Assembly: GCA_900472295.1 (NCBI GenBank)
Contig: UCIA01000029.1
Coordinates: forward strand, 28,858 to 92,857
Direction: 5' to 3'
From: Hyphomicrobiales bacterium
GTDB lineage: Bacteria; Pseudomonadota; Alphaproteobacteria; Rhizobiales; Rhizobiaceae
Length of the DNA stretch: 64,000 nt
Shown here: positions 9,117 to 17,613 of the stretch, in pieces
How the letters are laid out: every line of letters begins with the position of its first letter
Numbering within the stretch: position 1 is the stretch's first letter
Position numbers and translations under genes: made by a program
Notes under the pieces: model-generated
The model's input: only the letters and a program-made list of their open reading frames with translations
Told to the model about the DNA's origin: nothing
The model's database searches: none

Positions 9117-10283
9117 ATGAGCTTAGACGGGCGGCTGGTCGACCGGTCAATCCAAGCGGGGCGGCGGCTGCTGGCCGGTCTCGTCGCCCTGCTAGCGCTC
9201 GGCGCTCCGAGCATGGCCGAAGACAACGACGATTGCGGCGGCGAGGCCGCAGGCGCACAGCGGATCGCCGCGTGCACACGGATCATCGAGGACAGGTCGA
9301 TAAGCCCGGGCGGTCGCGCCATCGCCTACCACAGCCGGGCAATCGCCTGGACCGACAGCGGTGATAGCGACCGCGCCATGGCGGACTACGACAACGCCAT
9401 CGCCCTCGATCCGAACGACATCGATGCCTACAACGAGCGCGGACAGATATGGCTCGAGAAGGGTGAAAACGACAACGCCATCAGTGACTTCGATAAGGCG
9501 ATCGAACTCGATCCGAGGAAAGCCGAGGCCTACTACAACAGAGGCCGCGCCTATTCCCACAACGGCGCCGACACACGCGCCATCGCCGACTACGGCCAAG
9601 CCGTCGAGTTCGATCCGACACATTGGCGGGCCTACAACAACCGCGGCTTCGTCCTCAACAGGATGGGCGAATTCGATCGCGCCATCGCCGATCTCGACGA
9701 GGCGATCCGCCTCGAACCCAACGACCCGTTCGCTTACAACAACAGGGGAATTTCCTGGGGTGCAAAGGGTGATGCGAAGCGTGCGGTCGCCGACTACAGC
9801 CAGGCGATCACGCTCGATCCCACCTACGTCAACCCCTATGGAAGCAGGGGGATCTACTACTTCTACGACCGCGAACCGGCCAAGGCGCAAGCCGACCTTG
9901 CCAAGGCGGCAGAGCTTGCGCCCGACAACGCCTATTATGCAATCTGGGCGGATCTTGCCGAGCGGCGTGGCGGCGGCGCCGGCCATTTGCGGCAAGCGGC
10001 CGGCAGACTGGACATGACCAGATGGCCGGCGCCGCTGGTGCGCATGTTCCTCGGCGAAAAAGCGCCCAAGGCAGCGCTGGCCGCAGCCAGCAATGCGGCT
10101 TCGGGCTGGACGCGCGGGCAAATCTGCGATGCCAATCTCTATGTCGCGGAGTTCTACCGGCTCAAGGACGATACCGACAGGGCTTTGCGATATTACCGGC
10201 TGGCGCGGCAGGACTGCCCGCACGATTACATCGAATATGTCGCGGCAGGCAAGGCGCTGCACGAACTCGGTGAGACGCCATAG
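9117..10283 (+). CDS. Exported tetratricopeptide-repeat protein
   Basis: A 388-residue protein. The ATG at 9117 was preferred over the longer open frame because it puts a signal peptide (RRLLAGLVALLALGAPSMA) near the amino end. Between about residues 65 and 275 there are six TPR units with the canonical 'AYNNRG.....G....AI.D...AI.LDP' pattern, as in NlpI-like and rhizobial Sel1/TPR proteins. The last 110 residues have no repeat but contain several Cys and Trp (for example GWTRGQICDANLYVAEFY), a feature shared by many rhizobial periplasmic TPR proteins. It probably scaffolds protein contacts in the periplasm; the partner is unknown. It is unrelated in repeat type to the 55-residue repeats of the caspase-like protein. 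Confidence 0.8.
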   Translation: MSLDGRLVDRSIQAGRRLLAGLVALLALGAPSMAEDNDDCGGEAAGAQRIAACTRIIEDRSISPGGRAIAYHSRAIAWTDSGDSDRAMADYDNAIALDPNDIDAYNERGQIWLEKGENDNAISDFDKAIELDPRKAEAYYNRGRAYSHNGADTRAIADYGQAVEFDPTHWRAYNNRGFVLNRMGEFDRAIADLDEAIRLEPNDPFAYNNRGISWGAKGDAKRAVADYSQAITLDPTYVNPYGSRGIYYFYDREPAKAQADLAKAAELAPDNAYYAIWADLAERRGGGAGHLRQAAGRLDMTRWPAPLVRMFLGEKAPKAALAAASNAASGWTRGQICDANLYVAEFYRLKDDTDRALRYYRLARQDCPHDYIEYVAAGKALHELGETP

Positions 10284-10352
10284 GCCGCCGAACAATGTTC
10301 GATGCCGCTCGATCTGTCGGCGGAACCCTGAAAACACGCTTGTCGGGGAATC

Positions 10353-10427
<75 letters not shown>

Positions 10428-10580
10428 CGCTGATGGCGGGGCTTCTGCCATATCGAACCGGCAAGCGCAAGGCATCTGTGAAAGGCTTTTGCCGGACAAG
10501 TTTCGCTGACAGGGCGGCGCCACAATGCTAGCTATCCCCCCTGCATGGTGCGCCGGCGGGTCGCCGGACGGGACGAGACG

Positions 10581-10775
10581 ATGAACGACAAGACAATTCC
10601 ACCGAAAAAGGCCGAAGCGGCAAAAAAGGGCGGGACCAACCGCAAGGACCGGCTGGCCGAGCAATTGCGCGCCAATCTCATGAAGCGCAAGACGCAAGCG
10701 CGCTCGCGGCGCACCGGTGATGCCGACCAGCGGCCAGAAGGGCTGGCGGCTGCAGAAAAAATGCACAAGGACTGA
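10581..10775 (+). CDS. Small basic conserved hypothetical protein
   Basis: A 64-residue, very basic, low-complexity protein (MNDKTIPPKKAEAAKKGG..., then RKDRLAEQLRANLMKRKTQARSRR). It is probably disordered with one short helix. Small proteins of this type are commonly annotated just upstream of murA in Rhizobiales. The ATG at 10581 is chosen over the upstream ATG because the conserved-looking part starts there. A role in nucleic-acid binding is suggested only by charge. Confidence 0.55.
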   Translation: MNDKTIPPKKAEAAKKGGTNRKDRLAEQLRANLMKRKTQARSRRTGDADQRPEGLAAAEKMHKD

Positions 10776-10915
10776 CCGATATCGGCCACACTGGCTCTCC
10801 ACCTTGGCCAAAGGGCTCAGAAATCCTATTTCTTGAACCAAGCCGGCCAATGGTCTAGACGGGCCGATACTCAACTGACGAAAACCGGCCTTTCGGGCCG
10901 AGGGGACATTCTTCC

Positions 10916-12208
10916 ATGGATCGCATCAGAATTGTCGGCGGCAACAAGCTTGCCGGAACCATTCCGATTTCGGGCGCGAAAAACGCCGCTTTGCCGCTGA
11001 TGATCGCCTCACTGCTGACCGACGACACGCTGACGCTGGAAAACGTGCCGCATCTGGCCGATGTCGAGCAGCTGATCCGCATTCTGGGCAATCACGGCGT
11101 CGACTATTCGGTCAATGGCCGCCGCGAAAAGCAGAATGAAGGCTATTCGCGCACCGTCAATTTCTCGGCCCGCAACATCGTCGACACCACCGCCCCTTAC
11201 GAGCTGGTGTCGAAAATGCGGGCGTCGTTCTGGGTGATCGGCCCGCTTTTGGCGCGTATGGGCGAGGCCAAAGTGTCGCTTCCCGGCGGCTGCGCCATCG
11301 GCACGCGGCCGGTCGACTTGTTCCTCGAAGGCTTGCAGGCGCTGGGCGCCGACATCGATGTCGACACCGGCTACGTCCTGGCCAAGACCAGGAACGGCCG
11401 CCTCGTCGGCAACCGCTATGTCTTCCCGAAAGTCTCGGTCGGCGCCACCCATGTGCTGATGATGGCGGCCTCGCTGGCCAAGGGCGAGACGGTGCTGGAA
11501 AACGCCGCCTGCGAGCCTGAAATTGTCAACCTCGCCGAATGCCTCAACGCCATGGGCGCAAAAATTTCCGGCGCCGGCACGCCGACCATCACCATCGACG
11601 GCGTCGAATCGCTGTCGGGCGCACGCGTGCGCGTCATTCCCGACCGTATCGAGACCGGCACCTACGCCATGGCTGTCGCCATGACCGGCGGCGACGTGGT
11701 GCTGGAAGGCGCCCGCCCCGAGCTGTTGCAGACCGCGCTGGACGTCATTGCCCAGACCGGCACCGAGATCACGCCGACCAATTCCGGCATCCGTGTGCGG
11801 CGCAACGGCGCCGGTATTTCGCCGGTCGACGTGACGACGGCGCCATTCCCGGCCTTCCCGACCGATCTGCAGGCGCAGTTCATGGGCCTGATGACCATGG
11901 CCAAGGGCAAGTCGCGCATCACCGAGACCATCTTCGAAAACCGCTTCATGCACGTGCAGGAGCTGGCCCGGCTCGGCGCTCACATCACGCTTTCGGGCCA
12001 GACGGCGATCGTCGACGGCGTTGCCAAGCTGAAGGGTGCGCCGGTCATGGCGACCGATCTGCGCGCCTCGGTGTCGCTGGTCATTGCCGGTCTTGCCGCC
12101 GAAGGCGAGACCACGGTCAACCGCGTTTACCACCTCGACCGCGGTTTCGAGCGGCTGGAGGAGAAGCTGTCTAATTGCGGCGCGGTGATCGAGCGGATTT
12201 CGGCATAA
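10916..12208 (+). CDS. murA: UDP-N-acetylglucosamine 1-carboxyvinyltransferase
   Basis: A 430-residue MurA, the full family length. It transfers enolpyruvate from PEP to UDP-GlcNAc, the first committed step of peptidoglycan synthesis. Visible are the start MDRIRIVGGNKLAGTIPISG, KNAALPLM, the active-site loop with the catalytic Cys in LPGGCAIGTRPVD, and the carboxy end LDRGFERLEEKL. It opens a conserved Rhizobiales block: murA, DUF2948, hisD, UPF0262, phosphatase, infA, maf, yacG. A palindromic repeat separates it from the DUF2948 gene, so co-transcription across that gap is uncertain. Confidence 0.97.
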   Translation: MDRIRIVGGNKLAGTIPISGAKNAALPLMIASLLTDDTLTLENVPHLADVEQLIRILGNHGVDYSVNGRREKQNEGYSRTVNFSARNIVDTTAPYELVSKMRASFWVIGPLLARMGEAKVSLPGGCAIGTRPVDLFLEGLQALGADIDVDTGYVLAKTRNGRLVGNRYVFPKVSVGATHVLMMAASLAKGETVLENAACEPEIVNLAECLNAMGAKISGAGTPTITIDGVESLSGARVRVIPDRIETGTYAMAVAMTGGDVVLEGARPELLQTALDVIAQTGTEITPTNSGIRVRRNGAGISPVDVTTAPFPAFPTDLQAQFMGLMTMAKGKSRITETIFENRFMHVQELARLGAHITLSGQTAIVDGVAKLKGAPVMATDLRASVSLVIAGLAAEGETTVNRVYHLDRGFERLEEKLSNCGAVIERISA

Positions 12209-12224
12209 ACCTCGCAAGGTGGGG

Positions 12225-12403
12225 CGCCGCCCCTCATCTGCCTGCCGGCATCTTCTCCCCGTATAGTGACGGGGAGAAGGGGCTGGTTGCAATGTCGGTT
12301 CCCCTCCTGCAACGCAGAAAATTGGCGAAATCCTTCGGGGCAGCGTCCTTCTCCCCGTCCCTATACGGGGAGAAGTGCCCGGCAGGGCGATGAGGGGCAG
12401 CGC
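12225..12403. repeat. Palindromic intergenic repeat (CTTCTCCCCGT type)
   Basis: Mirror-image arms: GCGCCGCCCCTCATC at the left answers GATGAGGGGCAGCGC at the right, and CTTCTCCCCGTATAGTGACGGG has partners in the inner part. It is the same family as the elements near 16.6, 20.2, 29.5 and 63.97 kb. It fills most of the 280-base gap between murA and the DUF2948 gene. Confidence 0.8.
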
Positions 12404-12487
12404 AAACCGAAGCTATTGGCGCGGTTGCACGGATCGCCAAGACCGCCTAACAGAAGGCTCCAGACCAACCTTAGGCACAAACTCCGC

Positions 12488-12919
12488 ATGGCCCTCAAAC
12501 TCATTGCGCTCGACGATCAGGATCTGAGCATCGTCTCGGCTCACGTCCAGGACGCCGTGATGAAGGTTTCGGACCTCGAATACCTGCCTTCGGCCAAGCG
12601 TTTCGTGCTGACCATGAACCGCTTCGTCTGGGAGGCGAAATCCGGCCTGTTCAGCCAGCACAATGAGCGGCGCCAGGCGGTGCTGCATTTCGACCGCGTG
12701 CTCGGTGCCAAGACCAGCGGCATTGCCCGCGACCGGCCGGCCGAGGTGCTGTCGCTGCTCGCCATCAGCTTTGTCGAGATCAGCAAGCCTGCCGGCATTG
12801 TCGAGCTGATCTTTTCCGGCGGCGGCGCCATCATGCTCGACGTCGAGTGCATCGAGGCGCGGCTCGCCGACATAGGCGGCGCCTGGGAAGCCACCTCGCG
12901 TCCGGTGCACAGGGGCTAG
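12488..12919 (+). CDS. DUF2948 family protein
   Basis: A 143-residue protein matching the alphaproteobacterial DUF2948 family in length and key phrases: LKLIALDDQDLSIVSAHVQDAV at the start (MALKLIALDDQD), then YLPSAKRFVLTMNRFVWE, and near the end GGAIMLDVECIEARLADIGG. The function is unknown. The family is almost always found between murA and hisD, as here. The ATG at 12488 is the natural start; the longer frame upstream runs through the repeat element. Confidence 0.85.
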   Translation: MALKLIALDDQDLSIVSAHVQDAVMKVSDLEYLPSAKRFVLTMNRFVWEAKSGLFSQHNERRQAVLHFDRVLGAKTSGIARDRPAEVLSLLAISFVEISKPAGIVELIFSGGGAIMLDVECIEARLADIGGAWEATSRPVHRG

Positions 12920-13021
12920 AGCATGATCCCAAAAAGTGGGTACCGGTTTTTGGAAAAGATCATGCTCCAACAAAGGGTTAGATCACAATGCGATTTCAAC
13001 GAAATCGCATTGTGATCTAAG
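12918..13021. repeat. RIME-like repeat with two hairpins, directly before hisD
   Basis: The first module carries the rhizobial 'GAGCATGATCCC...GATCATGCTC' palindrome (12919-12968). The second is a perfect hairpin: TTAGATCACAATGCGATTTC at 12978-12997, loop AAC, and the exact complement at 13001-13020. It begins at the DUF2948 stop codon and ends 9 bases before the hisD ATG. Confidence 0.85.
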
Positions 13022-13029
13022 CGCAGCCG

Positions 13030-14322
13030 ATGGCCATCACGCTTGTCCAGTCCGACGCCGGTTTCGAGCAGCGTTTCGCCGCCTTCCTGACCACCAAGCG
13101 GGAAGTGTCGGAGGACGTCGACACCGCCGTGCGCGCCATCATCGCGCGCGTCCGCGCCGAAGGTGACGCGGCGCTGATCGATTACACTTTGAAGTTCGAC
13201 AAGGCCGACTTGAGCCAGCTCGGCATCGCCGTCTCCAGGGACGACATCGCGCAGGCTTACCAGGCAGCCGATCCGCAAACGGTCGAGGCGCTGAAATTCG
13301 CCCGCGACCGCATCCGATCCCATCACGAACGACAAATGCCCAAGGACGACCGCTATACCGATGCCGCCGGCGTTGAGCTGGGCTCGCGCTGGACGGCGAT
13401 CGAGGCGGTCGGGCTCTATGTGCCGGGCGGCACGGCGAGCTATCCGAGTTCGGTGCTGATGAACGCCGTGCCGGCCAGGGTGGCGGGCGTCGAGCGCATC
13501 GTCATCGCGGTGCCGGCGCCTGGCGGCGTCATCAACCCGCTGGTGCTGGTGGCGGCCGACATGGCGGGCGTTTCGGAGATTTACCGCGTCGGCGGGGCAC
13601 AGGCGATTGCCGCCCTTGCCTATGGCACCCAAACAATAAAGCCGGTCGCCAAGATCGTCGGACCCGGCAATGCCTATGTCGCCGCCGCCAAGCGCCAGGT
13701 GTTCGGCACGGTCGGCATCGACATGATCGCCGGACCGTCGGAAGTGCTGGTGGTGGCCGATGGCAGCAACGATCCCGGCTGGATCGCCGCCGACCTTTTG
13801 GCCCAGGCCGAGCATGACGTGTCGGCGCAATCGATCCTGATCACCGACGATCCCGCCTTCGGCAAGGCCGTCGAACAGGCGGTCGAGCGCCAGCTGCAAA
13901 GCCTGTCGCGCGCCGAGACGGCGGCGGCCAGCTGGCGCGATTTCGGCGCGGTGATCCTGGTTGAGACGATCGAAGCCTCGCTGCCCCTGGTCGACCGCAT
14001 CGCCGCCGAACATGTCGAGTTGGCAATAGACGACGCCGAGGGTTTCCTGGCCAAGATGCGCAATGCAGGCGCTGTGTTTCTCGGCCGCCATACGCCCGAA
14101 GTCATCGGCGACTATGTCGGCGGTTCCAACCATGTGCTGCCCACGGCGCGCTCGGCGCGCTTCTCGTCGGGTCTGTCGGTGCTCGATTTCGTCAAGCGCA
14201 CCTCGATCCTGAAGCTCGGTCCGGAGCAGCTGCGGGCGCTGGCACCGGCGGCGATCGCGCTGGCCAAGGCGGAAGGCCTCGACGCGCATGGCCGCTCCGT
14301 CGCCATCCGGCTGAACATGTAG
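13030..14322 (+). CDS. hisD: Histidinol dehydrogenase
   Basis: A 430-residue HisD of normal length. It carries out the last two steps of histidine synthesis, L-histidinol to L-histidine, with NAD and zinc. Motifs: GLYVPGGTASYPSSVLMN; the cofactor region VGGAQAIAALAYGT; KIVGPGNAYVAAAK; DMIAGPSEVLVVAD; AEHDVSAQS; and NHVLPT near the carboxy end. The ATG at 13030 has no obvious Shine-Dalgarno sequence. Instead a perfect 20-base-pair hairpin ends only 9 bases upstream, which may affect initiation or signal a leaderless or poorly translated mRNA. Confidence 0.97.
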   Translation: MAITLVQSDAGFEQRFAAFLTTKREVSEDVDTAVRAIIARVRAEGDAALIDYTLKFDKADLSQLGIAVSRDDIAQAYQAADPQTVEALKFARDRIRSHHERQMPKDDRYTDAAGVELGSRWTAIEAVGLYVPGGTASYPSSVLMNAVPARVAGVERIVIAVPAPGGVINPLVLVAADMAGVSEIYRVGGAQAIAALAYGTQTIKPVAKIVGPGNAYVAAAKRQVFGTVGIDMIAGPSEVLVVADGSNDPGWIAADLLAQAEHDVSAQSILITDDPAFGKAVEQAVERQLQSLSRAETAAASWRDFGAVILVETIEASLPLVDRIAAEHVELAIDDAEGFLAKMRNAGAVFLGRHTPEVIGDYVGGSNHVLPTARSARFSSGLSVLDFVKRTSILKLGPEQLRALAPAAIALAKAEGLDAHGRSVAIRLNM

Positions 14323-14328
14323 GCGGCG

Positions 14329-14814
14329 ATGGCGGACGGCGATCAAACCCGCGCAAGGCTGATCGATGTCGAGCTCGACGAATCGATCGGCCGTTCGACG
14401 CCCGATGTCGAACATGAGCGCGCGGTGGCGATCTTCGACCTGATCGAGGAAAACAGTTTTGCGCCGGTCAATGATGACGGCGCCGGGCCTTACCGGCTGA
14501 AGCTGTCGCTGGCCGAATCCCGGCTGGTGTTTGCAGTCGCCCGCGAGGACGGTGCCGCCGTCGTCACGCACATCCTGTCGCTGACGCCGCTCAGGCGCAT
14601 CGTCAAGGACTACTACCTGATCTGCGAAAGCTATTACGACGCCATCCGCTCGTCGACGCCGAGCCATATCGAGGCGATCGACATGGGCCGGCGCGGCCTG
14701 CACAATGAGGGCTCGCAGACGCTGATGGACCGTCTCTCAGGCAAGATCGACATCGACTTCGACACAGCGCGGCGGCTGTTCACGCTGGTCTGCGTGCTGC
14801 ACTGGCGGGGTTAA
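14329..14814 (+). CDS. UPF0262 family protein
   Basis: A 161-residue member of UPF0262, a family of unknown function confined to alphaproteobacteria and regularly placed after hisD. Typical segments are MADGDQTRARLIDVELDESI at the start, ERAVAIFDLIEENSF, and FDTARRLFTLVCVLHWRG at the end. It starts 6 bases after the hisD stop, so translation is probably coupled. Confidence 0.9.
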   Translation: MADGDQTRARLIDVELDESIGRSTPDVEHERAVAIFDLIEENSFAPVNDDGAGPYRLKLSLAESRLVFAVAREDGAAVVTHILSLTPLRRIVKDYYLICESYYDAIRSSTPSHIEAIDMGRRGLHNEGSQTLMDRLSGKIDIDFDTARRLFTLVCVLHWRG

Positions 14815-14816
14815 CC

Positions 14817-15263
14817 CTGGCGGCGCCCCGCTCGATCCTGTTTTTGTGCGGCATGAACGCCGTGCGCTCGCCGATGGCCGAGCAGTTGGCGCGGCGCATG
14901 CTGCCGCCGGCCACCTTCGTCGCCTCGGCCGGCGTGCACAGAGGCGAGCGCGACCCGTTCGTCGATGCGGTGCTGGCCGAAGAAGGCCTGACGCTGGGTG
15001 AGCGCCAGCCGCGCGCGATGGACGATCTCGAGGACGACTATTTCGACCTGATCGTCACCCTGGCGCCCGAAGCTCACCACGCCGCGCTTGAACTCACCCG
15101 CTCGCTCGCCGTCGATGTCGAATACTGGCCGATGCCCGACCCGACCGATGTCGGCGGCAGGCGTGAGCAGATCATGGCCAGCTATCGCGACGTGCGCGAG
15201 CGGCTGAAAGCACGGATAAGCCGACGATTTTTGCTTCCAGAAGCAAAAAACGCGGCGGATTAA
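14817..15263 (+). CDS. Low-molecular-weight protein tyrosine phosphatase family protein
   Basis: An arsenate reductase/LMW-PTP fold protein. The phosphate loop C-x5-R is CGMNAVRS near the amino end, and the general-acid region reads WPMPDPTD. The only standard start is a TTG at 14844, but that would place the catalytic Cys at residue 2 and remove the first beta strand (SILFL). The reading frame stays open upstream to a CTG at 14817, just after the UPF0262 stop, giving LAAPRSILFLCGMN as expected for the family; I chose that start. Non-standard initiation by coupling to the upstream gene is inferred. The substrate is unknown. Confidence 0.75.
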   Translation: MAAPRSILFLCGMNAVRSPMAEQLARRMLPPATFVASAGVHRGERDPFVDAVLAEEGLTLGERQPRAMDDLEDDYFDLIVTLAPEAHHAALELTRSLAVDVEYWPMPDPTDVGGRREQIMASYRDVRERLKARISRRFLLPEAKNAAD

Positions 15264-15353
15264 TGCATGTCGCTCAAAAGTGGTCCCGGTTTTGAGACAA
15301 CGACATGCATAAAACAAAAGCTTGGAGCGCGTCGCTTATGACGCGATCTAAGC
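15262..15353. repeat. RIME-like repeat (GCATGTCGCTCAAAAGTGG type)
   Basis: The module ATGCATGTCGCTCAAAAGTG...TTTTGAGACAACGACATGCAT forms a long dyad (15262-15309). It is followed by a second hairpin GCGCGTCGCTTATGACGCG. A reverse-complement copy of the first module lies at 59881-59928 before gguA. It sits between the phosphatase stop and the infA promoter region. Confidence 0.8.
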
Positions 15354-15448
15354 GTGTTCACAAGCGGACGATTATCATATAGGTTCCGCCGAAATTCCGG
15401 CCTGGGCGCTCCAGGACGCCGGAACTGCAATCCAAGCAAAGGTATCGA

Positions 15449-15667
15449 ATGCCGAAGGAAGAAGTCCTCGAGTTTCCGGGTGTCGTGACGGAATTGTTGC
15501 CGAACGCGATGTTCCGGGTGAAGCTCGAAAACGAACACGAAATCATCGCCCATACGGCCGGCCGCATGCGCAAGAACCGCATCCGCGTTTTGACCGGCGA
15601 CAAGGTCCTGGTCGAGATGACGCCCTATGACCTGACCAAGGGCCGCATCACCTATCGTTTCAAGTAA
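15449..15667 (+). CDS. infA: Translation initiation factor IF-1
   Basis: A 72-residue OB-fold protein that is a textbook IF-1: [20 protein letters not shown], then [20 protein letters not shown] and a carboxy end [12 protein letters not shown]. It binds the A site of the 30S subunit during initiation. It lies 18 bases upstream of maf and is probably expressed from its own promoter in the AT-richer stretch at 15350-15400. Confidence 0.98.
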
Positions 15668-15685
15668 CAGCCTGCCGGAACCCTT

Positions 15686-16312
15686 ATGAGCATTTTGCAG
15701 AAGCTGGTGCTTGCCTCGGGTTCACCGCGCCGGATCGAACTGTTGCAGCAAGCCGGTATCGAGCCCGATCGCATCTTGCCGGCCGATGTCGACGAGACGC
15801 CGCTGCGTGCCGAGCATCCGCGCTCGCTGGCCAAGCGCCTGTCCAAGGAAAAGGCTGAGAAGGCGTTCGCCTCGCTGAAGAGCGAGGAGGACTATGAGCC
15901 GGGCTTCGTGCTGGCCGCCGATACGGTGGTTGCTGTCGGACGACGTATCCTGCCCAAGGCCGAGACGCTGGACGACGCCGCCAATTGCCTTGGGCTCCTG
16001 TCCGGGCGTTCGCACCGTGTCTATTCCGGCATCTGCCTGATCACGCCCGGCGGCAAGCTGCGCCAGAGGCTGGTCGAGTCCAGGGTGCGCTTCAAGCGGC
16101 TGCCGCGCGAGGAGATCGACGCCTATGTCGCCTCGGGCGAATGGCGCGGCAAGGCCGGTGGCTATGCCGTGCAGGGTCTTGCCGGTTCCTTCGTCGTCAA
16201 GCTGGTCGGTTCCTACACCAACATTGTTGGCCTGCCGCTCTACGAGACGGTGGCGCTTCTGACCGGCGAGGGCTTCAAGGTGCACGTCAACTGGATGGCA
16301 TCCCGGCCGTGA
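15686..16312 (+). CDS. maf: Maf family nucleoside triphosphate pyrophosphatase
   Basis: A 208-residue Maf protein. The signature LASGSPRRIELLQQAGI is at the amino end, followed by DVDETPLRAEHP, the metal-binding ADTVVAVGRRIL, LLSGRSHRVYSG and GYAVQGLAGSFV. Maf proteins hydrolyse non-canonical or modified NTPs and restrain cell division when in excess. It is in line with infA and yacG; the spacing to yacG is 19 bases. Confidence 0.95.
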   Translation: MSILQKLVLASGSPRRIELLQQAGIEPDRILPADVDETPLRAEHPRSLAKRLSKEKAEKAFASLKSEEDYEPGFVLAADTVVAVGRRILPKAETLDDAANCLGLLSGRSHRVYSGICLITPGGKLRQRLVESRVRFKRLPREEIDAYVASGEWRGKAGGYAVQGLAGSFVVKLVGSYTNIVGLPLYETVALLTGEGFKVHVNWMASRP

Positions 16313-16331
16313 TTGAGCCGATGAGACAAGC

Positions 16332-16523
16332 ATGAGCCTGGACGACAAAGTCACGCCGCTGCGCCCCAGGCGCCCCTGCCCCGAATGCGGCAAGCAATCG
16401 GCGCGCGAGACCTATCCGTTCTGCTCGACGCGCTGCAAGGACATCGACTTAAACCGCTGGCTGAAAGGCGCTTACGTCATCACCGCACGGGATGACGAGG
16501 ATGAGAGCGACGAGCCCAAATAA
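16332..16523 (+). CDS. yacG: DNA gyrase inhibitor YacG (zinc-binding)
   Basis: A 63-residue zinc-ribbon protein. Four cysteines are in CPECGKQ and CSTRCKD, followed by IDLNRWLKGAYVI, exactly the YacG pattern. In E. coli YacG binds GyrB and blocks DNA binding. The acidic tail (DDEDESDEPK) is typical. It is the last gene of the infA-maf-yacG run. Confidence 0.93.
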   Translation: MSLDDKVTPLRPRRPCPECGKQSARETYPFCSTRCKDIDLNRWLKGAYVITARDDEDESDEPK

Positions 16524-16549
16524 GGAGTTGGGCGCGGGCACTGCGGCCT

Positions 16550-16684
16550 AACTTCCTTCTCCCCGTTTACGGGGGGGAGGCGTGGTCCGCGAAGCGGACG
16601 AAATGCCAATTGCTTGGCTTTTCGAACGACGAACGCCCGAAGCGACAGCGAAGGGCACGTGCCGGCAGGCGGATGAGGGGCAGC
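16550..16684. repeat. Palindromic intergenic repeat
   Basis: CCTTCTCCCCGTTTACGGGGG at the left, a GTCCGCGAAGCGGAC hairpin in the middle, and GTGCCGGCAGGCGGATGAGGGG at the right. It belongs to the same family as 12225-12403. It occupies the gap of about 350 bases between yacG and tRNA-Phe; the rest (16685-16873) should hold the tRNA promoter but no gene. Confidence 0.7.
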
Positions 16685-16873
16685 GCCGACTGCGAAAATC
16701 ACTCCTTTGCCGGCACTGGTTAAGCCTCGTCACGTATCTGCGACAATTGCCCGGAAAATCGCCCCTCAGGCGCTGGACAGGCGGAATTCCCGTGCTATAA
16801 CCCACGCGCTTTCAAGGGGTGCCTCAAGGCGCTTTCCTGAAATCCGGCCAGCGATATCTCGTTTGCCGGCGAG

Positions 16874-16949
<76 letters not shown>

Positions 16950-17077
16950 CCCTTCGCTCTTCGAGCTTCGGGTGGCAAGCCACCTGAAGATCGTTAGACG
17001 AAGGAGTGTCCTCCGAAGCCTTGGCGAAGGAGGACGGTCGGTTCGACTCAGAAATCGCCGTCATTGATGATCTAACC

Positions 17078-17581
17078 CTACGGCCGGCTCAAATTGATCT
17101 CGCTGATGACGATGTTCTTGCCGGTCGCCGGATCCTTGTCGGTTGTCGTCAGGCGCATGCCGTTGTCGCCAACCTTCTCCAGCTTCAGCTGGGCCGCCCG
17201 GTCGCCATTGACTTCCTTTGCCCAACGAATGCCAAGGACCAAAGCTTGGCCGGAGCGATTGCCGCTGAGGCCGGCGGGGCCCGTGCTCGATCCAGTGTAT
17301 GTTCCCGAGTATGTTTCGCCATTCGTCTTCACGTCGGCGCCGATGGCTCGTGAGAACACGACGTAGCCCGTACATTTGCCATCAAGCGACAGCGAGCTCT
17401 CCGTCGCGTTGGACGCGAATTTGCAATTGATCTTGATGGGCTTGGCGTCAGCGTCGGTCTTGACCGTGCCCTTGCCGACCCAACTGCCGGCGAACGATTT
17501 CAGAAAATCGCCGTCATCGGCATTGGCAGGCACCGCGCTGCAGAGCATCGCCGCCGCCAACCATCCAAGGGACTTCTTCAT
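17078..17581 (-). CDS. Secreted hypothetical protein
   Basis: A 167-residue protein. The ATG at 17581 is chosen because GGAGG lies 8 bases upstream and it begins a clear signal peptide (MKKSLGWLAAAMLCSAVPANA). The mature part starts DDGDFLKSFAGSWVGKGTVK. It includes two Cys (NCKFAS and GKCTGY) that could form a disulfide, and ends ISEINLSRP. The 'F.GSW.G.G' opening and all-beta look recall lipocalin/DUF1579-type periplasmic proteins, but I cannot assign it firmly. The next gene in the same direction (host-attachment family) lies 32 bases upstream, so the two may be co-transcribed. Confidence 0.7.
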   Translation of the reverse strand: MKKSLGWLAAAMLCSAVPANADDGDFLKSFAGSWVGKGTVKTDADAKPIKINCKFASNATESSLSLDGKCTGYVVFSRAIGADVKTNGETYSGTYTGSSTGPAGLSGNRSGQALVLGIRWAKEVNGDRAAQLKLEKVGDNGMRLTTTDKDPATGKNIVISEINLSRP

Positions 17582-17613
17582 GATGAGTATCCTCCAATTC
17601 AGCATAGGCGCCG

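Noticed and set aside
12916..14703. A 595-residue minus-strand open frame opposite hisD
   Set aside because: hisD and UPF0262 on the plus strand are unmistakable; the antisense frame is low-complexity.
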